DNA of 64,000 nt from Streptomyces sp. Act143 (GTDB taxonomy: Bacteria > Actinomycetota > Actinomycetes > Streptomycetales > Streptomycetaceae): contig NZ_QFRX01000001.1 of the NCBI RefSeq assembly GCF_003143935.1, positions 8,580,243 to 8,644,242 on the forward strand. The letters are read 5' to 3'. Every line of letters starts with the position of its first letter. Position 1 is the stretch's first letter. The notes beneath the pieces were generated by a model, which saw only the letters and a list, made by a program, of their open reading frames with translations, did no database searches and was not told where the DNA came from. Shown here piece by piece: positions 1-6,880 of this stretch. The position numbers and the translations under genes are program-made.

Positions 1-287
1 GGCCCCGCCTGCGCCGACAGCTCCTCCACCCACTGCGCCACCCGCGCGTCGGCGATCCGCACATACCGGTGCCGCCCCTGCCGCTCCTCCGCGAGCAACC
101 CGCCCGCGACGAGCTTGCCGAGGTGTTCACTGAGCGTCGACGCGGCGACCCCGGCGTGCCGGGCGAGTTCGCCCGCGGTCCACGCCCGCCCGTCGAGCAG
201 CGCCAGCAGGCACGCGGCCCGCGTCTCGTCCGCGATGAGCCCGGCGAGCCGGGCCAGGTGGGTCGCCCGGGGATTCCTGGAGGTCAT
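1..287 (-). CDS. ArsR-family winged-helix regulator (3' end cut by window edge)
   Basis: Reading the minus strand from the ATG at 287 gives an open frame of about 95 codons that runs off the left edge without a stop, so the C-terminus is missing. The protein shows the ArsR/MarR-like winged-helix plan. A first helix rich in LARLAGL is followed by an arginine-rich segment (DETRAACLLALLDGR), a helix-turn-helix (WTAGELARHAGVAASTLSEH, residues about 40-60) and the wing (EERQGRHRYVRI). There is no ArsR-type CxC metal site in the visible part, so it may sense something other than metal. The gene to its right is a TetR regulator on the same strand, 45 bp away. The target is unknown. Moderate to high confidence in the fold, none in the ligand. 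Confidence 0.8.
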   Translation of the reverse strand, partial: MTSRNPRATHLARLAGLIADETRAACLLALLDGRAWTAGELARHAGVAASTLSEHLGKLVAGGLLAEERQGRHRYVRIADARVAQWVEELSAQAG

Positions 288-332
288 GCCCCCAGCATGG
301 AACACCGACACTTCGGCGCCCACCGAAGCGTC

Positions 333-974
333 CTACGCGGGCCGCCCGACCTGCTCGTACTGCCGCGCCAGCCCGTCCAGCAGCGCCGCGAGCCCCGTCT
401 CGAAGGCCCGCTCGTCGATCTTCTCCTGCTGCTCGGCGAGGAGGTGCGCCTGCCCGAGGTGCGGGTAGTCGGCGGGGTCGTACGCGCTCTGGTCGTCCAC
501 GAAACCCCCGGCGAAGGAGCCGAGCGCGGAGCCCATGATGAAGTACCGCATCAGCGCGCCGATGGACGTGGCCTGCGCGGGCGGCCAGCCCGCCTCGACC
601 ATCGCGCCGTACACCGCGTCCGCGAGCCGCAGCCCGGCCGGCCGGCGGCCCGGCCCCTGGGCGAGGACGGGAACGATGTTCGGGTGGTCCCGCAGGGCGG
701 AGCGGTAGGAGACGGCCCAGTCGTGCAGCGCGGTCCGCCAGTCGCGGCCGTCCTCGAACATCGACAGGTCGACCTGGGCGCTGACCGAGTCGGCGACCGC
801 CTCCAGGATCTCGTCCTTGGTGCGGAAGTGGTTGTAGAGCGAGGGCCCGCTGACCCCGAGCTCGGCGGCCAGCCGCCGGGTGGACACGGCCGCGAGGCCC
901 TCCGCGTCCACGAGGGCCCGAGCCGTCTCGACGATCCGGTCGGTGCTGAGGAGGGGCTTGCGCGGTCGGGCCAT
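333..974 (-). CDS. TetR/AcrR-family transcriptional regulator
   Basis: A 213-residue TetR-type repressor. Residues about 30-50 form the helix-turn-helix (STRRLAAELGVSGPSLYNHF), followed by the usual K/R-DEIL helix. The remainder is an all-helical ligand-binding domain with a C-terminal FAGGFVDD...YDPADYPHL segment common in actinobacterial TetR proteins. The start at 974 (MARPRKP) is preferred; an in-frame ATG at 983 would add three residues. It is divergent from the acyl-CoA dehydrogenase gene that begins at 1050. The 75-bp gap holds a 17-bp near-perfect palindrome, a natural operator for this protein. I infer that it represses itself and the dehydrogenase, with an acyl-CoA or fatty acid as possible inducer; the ligand is not visible in the sequence. 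Confidence 0.88.
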   Translation of the reverse strand: MARPRKPLLSTDRIVETARALVDAEGLAAVSTRRLAAELGVSGPSLYNHFRTKDEILEAVADSVSAQVDLSMFEDGRDWRTALHDWAVSYRSALRDHPNIVPVLAQGPGRRPAGLRLADAVYGAMVEAGWPPAQATSIGALMRYFIMGSALGSFAGGFVDDQSAYDPADYPHLGQAHLLAEQQEKIDERAFETGLAALLDGLARQYEQVGRPA

Positions 975-1001
975 GGCGCACATAGTAGGGCTGCAACCAG
1001 A

Positions 1002-1018
1002 AACTAGCAGTGCTAATT
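1002..1018. promoter_or_regulatory. Palindromic TetR operator candidate
   Basis: The 17-bp sequence AACTAGCAGTGCTAATT has a perfect 11-bp core (TAGCA-G-TGCTA) and symmetric AA/TT flanks. It lies in the 75-bp gap between the divergent TetR gene (start 974) and the acyl-CoA dehydrogenase (start 1050), where a repressor could cover both promoters. The local AT-richness (AATTTAAATG follows) is unusual for this genome and fits a promoter. Confidence 0.55.
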
Positions 1019-1049
1019 TAAATGTACGCCTTTCAAGTGGGGTGATCTC

Positions 1050-2204
1050 GTGGTGAACCTGGGACTCAGCGAGGAGCAGGAGGCCGTACGGCAGCTCGCC
1101 CGGCACTTCGTGGCACGTGAGATCACCCCGCACGTCATCGCCTGGGACCGCGCCGAGGAGGTCGACCGGGGCATCGTGAAGAAGCTCGGCGAGGTCGGCT
1201 TCCTGGGGCTGACGATCGACGAGGAGTACGGCGGCTCGGGCGGCGATCACCTGGCGTACTGCCTGGTCACCGAGGAGCTGGGCCGTGGTGACTCCTCCGT
1301 GCGCGGCATCGTCTCCGTCTCCCTCGGCCTGGTCGCCAAGACGATCGCCGCGTGGGGGAGCGAGGAGCAGCAGCGGCAGTGGCTGCCGGGACTCACCGCC
1401 GGTGACCACGTCGGCTGCTTCGGGCTCACCGAGCCCGGCACCGGCTCCGACGCCGGCAACCTCGCCACCCGCGCGGTGCGCGACGGGGACGACTACGTCA
1501 TCAACGGCACCAAGATGTTCATCACCAACGGCACCTGGGCCGACGTCGTGCTGCTGTTCGCCCGCTCCACCGACGCCCCCGGCCACAAGGGCGTCTCCGC
1601 CTTCCTCGTCCCCACCGACACTCCCGGTCTGAGCCGCCGCACCATCCACGGCAAGCTCGGCCTGCGCGGCCAGGCCACCGCCGAACTGGTCCTGGAGGAC
1701 GTGCGCGTCCCCGCCGCCGCGCTGCTGGGGGAGGAGGGCAAGGGGTTCGCGGTCGCCATGTCGGCGCTCGCCAAGGGGCGGATGTCGGTCGCGGCGGGGT
1801 GCGTGGGCATCGCGCAGGCGGCCCTGGACGCGGCCGTGCGGTACGCCGGTGAGCGCGAGCAGTTCGGCAAGCCGATCGCGGGTCACCAGCTCGTGCAGGA
1901 GCTGATCAGCGACATCGCCGTGGACGTCGACGCGGCCCGGCTGCTGACCTGGCGGGTCGCCGACCTGATCGACCGCGGTCTGCCCTTCGCCACCGAGTCC
2001 TCCAAGGCCAAGCTGTTCGCCTCCGAGGCCGCGGTCCGCGCCGCCAACAACGCCCTCCAGGTCTTCGGCGGCTACGGCTACATCGACGAGTACCCGGCGG
2101 GCAAGCTGCTGCGCGACGCCCGCGTGATGACCCTGTACGAGGGCACCAGCCAGATCCAGAAGCTGGTCATCGGGCGGGCGCTCACCGGGGTTTCGGCCTT
2201 CTGA
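1050..2204 (+). CDS. Acyl-CoA dehydrogenase, FAD-dependent
   Basis: A 384-residue acyl-CoA dehydrogenase, the FAD flavoenzyme that introduces the alpha,beta double bond in fatty-acyl-CoA or branched-chain acyl-CoA breakdown. Length and domain order are standard: N-terminal helical domain, beta domain with the signature GLTEPGTGSDAGNL (about residues 127-140), then a C-terminal helical domain with EREQFGKPI and the catalytic-base region YEGTSQIQK. The base is expected at Glu364, as in short/medium-chain enzymes. The start is GTG at 1050; a second GTG follows at once at 1053. It is divergent from a TetR regulator with a palindrome between them, so it is probably induced by its own substrate class. 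Chain-length specificity cannot be read. High confidence in the family. Confidence 0.93.
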   Translation: MVNLGLSEEQEAVRQLARHFVAREITPHVIAWDRAEEVDRGIVKKLGEVGFLGLTIDEEYGGSGGDHLAYCLVTEELGRGDSSVRGIVSVSLGLVAKTIAAWGSEEQQRQWLPGLTAGDHVGCFGLTEPGTGSDAGNLATRAVRDGDDYVINGTKMFITNGTWADVVLLFARSTDAPGHKGVSAFLVPTDTPGLSRRTIHGKLGLRGQATAELVLEDVRVPAAALLGEEGKGFAVAMSALAKGRMSVAAGCVGIAQAALDAAVRYAGEREQFGKPIAGHQLVQELISDIAVDVDAARLLTWRVADLIDRGLPFATESSKAKLFASEAAVRAANNALQVFGGYGYIDEYPAGKLLRDARVMTLYEGTSQIQKLVIGRALTGVSAF

Positions 2205-2274
2205 GTAGGTGCGTCGGCGGGTCTGAGTATCTCGGCGGATGTGGCGTGCGCCGCGTCCGCCGAAGCTGGTCCCC

Positions 2275-2562
2275 ATGAGCGACACACCGGTCAAGCAGCA
2301 GAGCACGGCAGCCTTCTACGGCCAGGCCGTCGCGTCCTTCGCCGTCGCCATGGCGGCCACCGCCATCGGCATCCTCCGGCTCGACGCCGACGCCTGGGTG
2401 CGCGGCTTCCTCGGCATCGCCGTGCTGTACCTCGTCACCTCCGCCTTCACCCTCGCCAAGGTCATCCGGGACCGCCAGGAGGCCGGGCAGATCGTCAGCC
2501 GGGTCGACCAGGCCCGCCTGGAGAAGCTGCTCGCCGAGCACGACCCGTTCGAGAAGCTCTGA
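2275..2562 (+). CDS. YiaA/YiaB-family small inner-membrane protein
   Basis: A 95-residue membrane protein. Residues about 12-32 (AFYGQAVASFAVAMAATAIG) and 39-62 (FLGIAVLYLVTSAFTLAKVI) form two hydrophobic helices, followed by a charged C-terminal tail (RDRQEAGQIVSRVDQARLEKLL). This is the layout of the YiaA/YiaB two-helix domain. The ATG at 2275 is chosen because upstream in-frame codons read as an Arg/Pro-rich shadow. It sits 70 bp after the acyl-CoA dehydrogenase on the same strand, but no functional link is evident. The family has no established biochemical role. Confidence 0.82.
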   Translation: MSDTPVKQQSTAAFYGQAVASFAVAMAATAIGILRLDADAWVRGFLGIAVLYLVTSAFTLAKVIRDRQEAGQIVSRVDQARLEKLLAEHDPFEKL

Positions 2563-2600
2563 CATCGTGCTGCTGGACTGCGGCCGCCCCGACCCGCTGT

Positions 2601-2616
2601 CTAAGCGGTCGCTCAC
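2601..2616. promoter_or_regulatory. TetR operator candidate upstream of the 2666 TetR gene
   Basis: The sequence CTAAGCGGTCGCTCAC lies 50 bp before the TetR start at 2666. Its left half is identical to the left half of the perfect palindrome CTAAGCGACTGCTTAG at 3782, which precedes the MaoC gene; the right half is partly conserved (GCT-A). Two related sites flanking one regulator and its convergent neighbour suggest autoregulation plus control of the MaoC gene. Confidence 0.5.
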
Positions 2617-2665
2617 CTTCGGCGGTATGGTGGTCCCTCTGTCAGTGGAGAGGGGCGAACGAGCG

Positions 2666-3292
2666 ATGAGTACGGCGGAGGAGACGGCCGGCGGCGAGAC
2701 GTCGGCGTGGGGCGAGGTCACGCCCGACGCGGCACGGCGACTGCTGATCGCCGCGGTGGAGGCCTTCGCCGAGCGCGGCTACCACGCCACGACGACGCGC
2801 GACATCGCGGGCCGCGCGGGCATGAGTCCCGCCGCGCTCTACATCCACTACAAGACCAAGGAGGAACTCCTCCACCGCATCAGCAGGATCGGCCACACCA
2901 AGGCCCTGGAGATCCTGCAGACCGCGGCCCGCCGCGAGGGCACCGCCACCGAGCGGCTCGCGGACGCCGTCAGCTCCTTCGTTCGCTGGCACGCGGGCGG
3001 CCGTACCACCGCCCGGGTCGTCCAGTACGAACTGGACTCCCTCGGCCCGGACGCCCGCGAGGAGATCCTCGACCTGCGCCGGCAGTGCGATGCCGAGATC
3101 CGTCGGATCATCGAGGACGGCGTCGCCTCCGGCGAGTTCGACGTCCTGGACGTCAAGGGCACCACCCTCGCCGTCATGTCGCTCTGCATCGATGTCGCCC
3201 GCTGGTTCAACGTCGACGGGCCCTGGACCCCCGACGAGGTCGGCGCGCTCGACGCCGACCTCGTGCTGCGGATGGTGGGAGCGGTCAAGTAG
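2666..3292 (+). CDS. TetR-family regulator, probably of the adjacent MaoC gene
   Basis: A 208-residue TetR-family protein. The helix-turn-helix lies at residues about 42-62 (TTTRDIAGRAGMSPAALYIH), followed by the conserved YKTKEELL helix. The C-terminal domain (FVRWHAGGRTTARVVQYEL...) resembles the ligand domains of actinobacterial regulators of lipid and steroid-type acyl-CoA catabolism, including the KstR2 group, but specificity cannot be assigned by eye. The ATG at 2666 follows the purine-rich stretch GGAGAGGGGCGAACGAGCG. The gene ends 4 bp from the end of the convergent MaoC gene. Matching palindromes occur before this gene (2601) and before the MaoC gene (3782), so I infer that the pair forms one small regulon. 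Confidence 0.88.
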   Translation: MSTAEETAGGETSAWGEVTPDAARRLLIAAVEAFAERGYHATTTRDIAGRAGMSPAALYIHYKTKEELLHRISRIGHTKALEILQTAARREGTATERLADAVSSFVRWHAGGRTTARVVQYELDSLGPDAREEILDLRRQCDAEIRRIIEDGVASGEFDVLDVKGTTLAVMSLCIDVARWFNVDGPWTPDEVGALDADLVLRMVGAVK

Positions 3293-3296
3293 CCGC

Positions 3297-3758
3297 TCAG
3301 AGGTAGTAGCGCGACACCGACTCGGCGACACAGACCGGCTTGTCCCCGCCCTCGCGCTCGACGCTGAAGGCGACGGTCACCTGGATGCCGCCCGGCACGT
3401 CCTCGACCCCGGTGATCACCGCGGTGGCCCGCAGGCGCGAGCCGACCGGCACGGGCGCGGGGAAACGCACCTTGTTGGTGCCGTAGTTGACGCCCATCTT
3501 CACGCCCTCGACCTTGATCAGCTGCGGCCCGAACAGCGGCAGCAGCGACAGGGTGAGGTACCCGTGCGCGATGGTCGTGCCGAACGGCCCGGCGGCGGCC
3601 TTCTCCGGATCGACGTGGATCCACTGGTGGTCACCGGTGGCATCGGCGAACAGGTCGATCCGCTTCTGGTCCACCTCCAGCCAGTCGGTGTACCCGAGCT
3701 GCTCGCCCACGGCCGCCTTCAGCTCGTCGGCGCCGGTGAAGATCCTCGGCTCTGCCAT
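3297..3758 (-). CDS. MaoC-like (R)-specific enoyl-CoA hydratase
   Basis: A 153-residue single hot-dog-fold protein of the MaoC dehydratase family. The family motif is clear: FADATGDHQWIHVDPEKAAA contains the catalytic Asp and His of the hydratase-2 motif (D-x4-H). It is followed by GPFGTTIAHGYLTLSLLP, typical of stand-alone enoyl-CoA hydratases and Nodulation protein N-like members. Such enzymes hydrate trans-2-enoyl-CoA to (R)-3-hydroxyacyl-CoA. The start at 3758 is set by a GAGGAGG ribosome-binding site 7 bp upstream. It is convergent with a TetR gene and carries that gene's presumed operator in its promoter. Confidence is high for the fold, moderate for the substrate. Confidence 0.9.
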   Translation of the reverse strand: MAEPRIFTGADELKAAVGEQLGYTDWLEVDQKRIDLFADATGDHQWIHVDPEKAAAGPFGTTIAHGYLTLSLLPLFGPQLIKVEGVKMGVNYGTNKVRFPAPVPVGSRLRATAVITGVEDVPGGIQVTVAFSVEREGGDKPVCVAESVSRYYL

Positions 3759-3781
3759 GTTCCGCCTCCTCGTCCCAAACT

Positions 3782-3797
3782 CTAAGCGACTGCTTAG
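3782..3797. promoter_or_regulatory. Perfect palindrome CTAAGCGACTGCTTAG, TetR operator candidate
   Basis: A 6-4-6 perfect inverted repeat sits 24 bp upstream of the MaoC start (3758, minus strand) and 53 bp before soxR (3850, plus). The half-site CTAAGC recurs before the TetR gene at 2601. The position fits repression of the MaoC promoter; soxR could also be affected. Confidence 0.6.
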
Positions 3798-3849
3798 CAT
3801 GGTCGGCCGCGGGGGTCGTGTCAACGGAAGCCTGGGTAAGGTTCGAGGG

Positions 3850-4353
3850 GTGCCCCAGATCCCCGACAAGATCCACGAGCTCACGGTCGGCCAGCTCGCC
3901 GCGCGCAGCGGCGCCGCCGTCTCCGCCCTGCACTTCTACGAGTCCAAGGGCCTGATCAGCAGCCGTCGCACCAGCGGCAACCAACGCCGCTACTCCCGTG
4001 ACGCGCTACGGCGGGTCGCCTTCGTGCGGGCCGCGCAACGCGTCGGCATCCCGCTCGCCACGATCCGCGAGGCGCTGGCCGAGCTGCCGGAGGAGCGCAC
4101 GCCCACGCGGGAGGACTGGGCGCGGTTGTCGCAGGCGTGGCGGTCCGAACTCGACGACCGGATCAAGCAGTTGAACCGGCTGCGGGATCACCTCACGGAC
4201 TGCATCGGGTGCGGGTGTCTGTCCCTGGAGTCGTGTGTGCTGTCCAACCCGGACGACGTGTTCGGCGAGCGGCAGGGGGCGGGGTCGCGGCTGCTGGTGG
4301 AGAAGCGGCGCGACAGCGGGGAGCGGTGCGACAGCGCGGAGCGGTGCGGCTGA
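3850..4353 (+). CDS. soxR: SoxR redox-sensing MerR-family regulator
   Basis: A 167-residue MerR-family activator. The N-terminal winged helix reads LTVGQLAARSGAAVSALHFY, with the wing at SRRTSGNQRRYSRDALRRVAF. A dimerisation helix follows, and then the [2Fe-2S] cluster site CIGCGCLSLESC, with cysteines at 118, 121, 123 and 129 in the SoxR-specific C-x2-C-x-C-x5-C spacing. In streptomycetes SoxR senses redox-active antibiotics such as actinorhodin-type quinones rather than superoxide, and activates reductases and exporters; none of those targets is recognisable here. The GTG at 3850 follows TAAGGT by only a few bases, so the transcript may be nearly leaderless. The last about 12 residues and the stop codon lie in an imperfect GAGCGGTGCG tandem repeat, so the tail is probably recently extended. 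Confidence 0.94.
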   Translation: MPQIPDKIHELTVGQLAARSGAAVSALHFYESKGLISSRRTSGNQRRYSRDALRRVAFVRAAQRVGIPLATIREALAELPEERTPTREDWARLSQAWRSELDDRIKQLNRLRDHLTDCIGCGCLSLESCVLSNPDDVFGERQGAGSRLLVEKRRDSGERCDSAERCG

Positions 4354-4376
4354 GGGGAGCGGTGCGGCTGAGGGGG
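4315..4376. repeat. Short tandem repeat across the soxR stop codon
   Basis: Three near-identical units containing GGAGCGGTGCG (the last two reading GAGCGGTGCGGCTGAGGG) run through the final soxR codons and past the TGA at 4351. The duplication repeats the stop codon itself, as expected from slippage. Confidence 0.7.
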
Positions 4377-4404
4377 CGCGGCTGTCCTGTGCCGAGATCG
4401 CGGG

Positions 4405-4679
4405 ATGCTGCGACTGACTGCTTTCATCGTCGACCAGGACGGCAGTGACGAGCACTGGGCCGGTATCCGGTTCGGCGAGGTCGAACGGGCCTCCATCCGG
4501 GTGGAGGACTACCGCGCCGCGTCCTGGCCCTCGGCGCGAGCCTGCAACGGGACTGCGCCGGCCCCGGCGGCTACGGCTTCCGCGTCTGCACCGACCCCGT
4601 CGGCCACCCCTCCTGTCTCTGCCGCAACAAGGGCGTCCTCTGGACCGATCAGGGCCTCGGCCGGCCCGAGCGCACCTAG
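4405..4679 (+). pseudogene. VOC/glyoxalase-like remnant, frameshifted and shortened
   Basis: From the ATG at 4405 one frame reads MLRLTAFIVDQDG... to SIRVEDYRAA (about 4520) and then turns into Pro/Arg nonsense. Another frame, entered at about 4520, reads VLALGASLQRDC, then GYGFRVCTDPVGHPSCLC, and ends at a TAG (4677-4679). The two pieces join into the C-terminal half of a VOC (glyoxalase/bleomycin-resistance) protein, whose hallmark is an alanine-leucine-gly segment before F-R-V-x-x-D-P-x-G-H-P-x-C-L. One base lost, or two gained, near 4515-4525 explains the break. The joined reading is only about 90 residues against about 115-140 for the family, so the N-terminal half is also reduced. A sequencing error could cause the frameshift but not the short length. 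Confidence 0.6.
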
Positions 4680-4761
4680 GGCCAGTCTGCCCGGCGGGCC
4701 ATGCCGCAGACACCGGGTCCGGCACCCCGGCCTGCGCGCGGACCCGCCGCGCAGCGCGGGC

Positions 4762-5829
4762 CTACTCGTACTCTGTTCCGTTCTTCCTGGTCAGATAGGC
4801 CGGACTGACCGCTTTCGCTATCGCCCTGCCGCCCGTCACCTCGCTGTGGCGCTCGGTCGCCGGACGGATCACGACGCCCTCTCTCAGGTGCAGTTCACGT
4901 CCGGACACCGTCTCTCTCCCGCTCGCCACCTCCAGCACCCGCCCGATGTCGTACGGCCCTTCATGCAGCCGGGGCACCAACGGCAGCTCGCCGTCCAGCA
5001 GTTCGGCCGCGTCCAGCCACCGCACCGCGCCGTCGATCTCCGCGGACACGTCGAAGACCGCGTACCCGAGCGTGTCCCGTCGCCCGTCGGCGCCGTACGT
5101 CAGGTCCTGGACACCCGCGCCGTACACCTCGCCGAAGATCCCGACCCGGCGGGCACCGAGGCGTGCGGCCAGCCGGGCGGCCGCGTCGGCGACGGCGTGG
5201 GCCTGCACCGCCCGCCAGTACAGGTTCCGCGGGTCCGCCTTGAGGGCCAGCGACTTGGCGCCGAACCCCTTGGAGGAGACGTAGGTCCGCTCCTCGTCCG
5301 CGACATAGGTGACCAGGCACGCCGAGCCGTGCAGCTTCTCCGTCAGCACCACCGGCTCGCCCGGGGTGAAGACGTCGGGGTAGCGCTGGATGTTCTCGAT
5401 GTCGACCCAGGGGAGCAGGTCGGGCGCCGACTCCACCTCGCCGCTCATCGTGGGCGGGATCGGCGGCACCCACTTGGTGATGCCGAGCAGTTCCGCGAAG
5501 TCGGTGCCGTCCTCGGCCGCCCGCTCCAGGTCGACCCCGGCCAGCGCCGACGGCCGGCACACGATGCCCTGCGAGAGCTCACCGCGCAGCCGCACCGCCT
5601 TGACCCGGTCCGCGTTGCCGCCGGCCAGCCGTCCGGTGAGGCCGAGCTCCTCGATCAGGGCGGCGGGCAGCACGGACTGCTCGGGGATGTAGACGGCCGC
5701 GTCGCCGGTGCGGTAGGCGCCCTTGGCGACGACGGCCCGGTACAGGCCCACCTGGGCCAGTTCGAGCGCGTCGGCGTTCGGATGGGCGTGGACGGTCAGG
5801 ACTTCGGCGGTGACGCGCAGCGTCGACAT
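4762..5829 (-). CDS. RNA ligase (ATP), DraRnl/Rnl5-like
   Basis: A 355-residue ATP-dependent RNA ligase. The nucleotidyltransferase motifs are present in order: motif I TEKLHGSA with the lysine that accepts AMP (about residue 163), IFGEVYG (motif III, about 228-234), EGVVIRP (motif IV, about 316) and AKAVSPAYL (motif V, about 343). The N-terminal part (VTAEVLTVHAHPNADALELAQVG, then KAVRLRGELSQGI) is the OB-type domain found in the Deinococcus radiodurans RNA ligase group, which seals 3'-OH/5'-phosphate nicks when the 3' strand is RNA. It stands alone between a VOC remnant and a BKACE gene, with no RtcB, Pnkp or Hen1 partner visible. The function is presumably RNA or nick repair. High confidence in the family. 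Confidence 0.9.
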   Translation of the reverse strand: MSTLRVTAEVLTVHAHPNADALELAQVGLYRAVVAKGAYRTGDAAVYIPEQSVLPAALIEELGLTGRLAGGNADRVKAVRLRGELSQGIVCRPSALAGVDLERAAEDGTDFAELLGITKWVPPIPPTMSGEVESAPDLLPWVDIENIQRYPDVFTPGEPVVLTEKLHGSACLVTYVADEERTYVSSKGFGAKSLALKADPRNLYWRAVQAHAVADAAARLAARLGARRVGIFGEVYGAGVQDLTYGADGRRDTLGYAVFDVSAEIDGAVRWLDAAELLDGELPLVPRLHEGPYDIGRVLEVASGRETVSGRELHLREGVVIRPATERHSEVTGGRAIAKAVSPAYLTRKNGTEYE

Positions 5830-5934
5830 CGGGGCTCTCCTCAGTGGTGCTCAGGTGCGTTTCATCGCCTCCAACTGTCCGTATGCGAAAGGGGTGGAGC
5901 GAGCGCATTTGTGACTGATACCGTCGCCGCTCCG

Positions 5935-6666
5935 CTACGACGAGCGCCGGGCCCATCCGTACTGGACCAGCCCCGCTGCCACCAACTGGGCGTTGGAAGC
6001 GGCCGGTTCGCCGTCCGGCAGCAGCAGGGTGTCCTCCAGGCCGACGCGGGTCGCCAGGCCCAGCCGTCCGGCCAGCCGCAGCACCGGCCATGCGCCGCCG
6101 TCCTCGCCGTGCAGCAGCACCGGGCGGCCGTGGGGTGCCGCGCCGAGGCCGGCCAGCAGGGCGCGTGCCGTGTCCTGGGCGGTGTCCGGAGAGGTGTCCG
6201 TCACCTCGGCCAGTACCCGGAGCACCCTCGGGCCGAGCGGCGAGTGCGCGAACCGCGCCGCCGCGTCCGTCCCGGACCAGATCCCGGCCTCCACGCCCAC
6301 GCCCCGGTCGAGCAGGGCGGCGGCGAGCTCCTCCGCGCCCGGCTCGTGCCAGTTGACCGAGGCGTGGTCGGGGAGCACGGTCCAGCTCCGTATCCGCTCC
6401 AGGCGCGTCGCGGGGTCCGGTTCCGCCCAGGCGCCCGTGGTGACGCCGACCGGGACCGACACCCGCGCCCGTATCGCGTCGAGGGTCGCCGCGAGCACCC
6501 GTGGCGACAGCGTGTCGCTGCCGCAGGGCGTCTTGGGGTGGACATGGACGTCCGTGGCCCCGGCCGCGACCGCCGCCGCCGCGGCCTCGGCCATCGCTTC
6601 CGGCGACAGCGGCACCACCGCGCCGTCGGCGGCCCCTCGGGGCCCGTTGAGACACACCTGAACCAT
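5935..6666 (-). CDS. BKACE-family (DUF849) beta-keto acid cleavage protein
   Basis: A 243-residue protein of the beta-keto acid cleavage enzyme family, whose founding member (Kce) cleaves 3-keto-5-aminohexanoate with acetyl-CoA in lysine fermentation. The Zn-site region DVHVHPKTPCGSDTL (His-x-His near residue 42), the PVGVTTGAW strand and the GVGVEAGIWS segment all fit a TIM barrel of this family. The enzyme is shorter than the about 270-310 residues usual for characterised members, with a compact C-terminal end (VRVGLEDTLLLPDGEPAASN). The start MVQVCLNG at 6666 begins exactly at the first barrel strand; upstream codons lie in repeats. The real substrate in Streptomyces is unknown. Confidence 0.85.
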   Translation of the reverse strand: MVQVCLNGPRGAADGAVVPLSPEAMAEAAAAAVAAGATDVHVHPKTPCGSDTLSPRVLAATLDAIRARVSVPVGVTTGAWAEPDPATRLERIRSWTVLPDHASVNWHEPGAEELAAALLDRGVGVEAGIWSGTDAAARFAHSPLGPRVLRVLAEVTDTSPDTAQDTARALLAGLGAAPHGRPVLLHGEDGGAWPVLRLAGRLGLATRVGLEDTLLLPDGEPAASNAQLVAAGLVQYGWARRSS

Positions 6667-6769
6667 GACTCGATGGTGCCAGCCGGCACCGACAACGACC
6701 CCGGCGAGAGCCGTGCCTGTGGACAACCGGGCCGATGTGGAAAACCAGGACGACGAGCGTGGACGGCGA

Positions 6770-6851
6770 GCCCCGGACGACAAGCCCCGGACGACGAGCC
6801 CGGATGACAAGCCCGGATGACAAACCCCGGACGACAAGCCCGGGATGACAA
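6770..6851. repeat. Six tandem 13-14-bp repeats upstream of the BKACE gene
   Basis: The unit is gCCCCGGAyGACAA, repeated six times head to tail (starts at 6770, 6784, 6798, 6811, 6824 and 6838), with lengths alternating 14, 14, 13, 13, 14, 14. The varying length breaks every reading frame, so the array is non-coding. It lies in the leader region of the minus-strand BKACE gene (start 6666). Confidence 0.8.
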
Positions 6852-6880
6852 GCCCGCACCATGGCGACGGACACCATCCG

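Noticed and set aside
4405..6807. 800-codon plus-strand ORF read as one protein
   Set aside because: Only its first about 40 codons fit the VOC remnant; the rest is antisense to the RNA ligase and BKACE genes.
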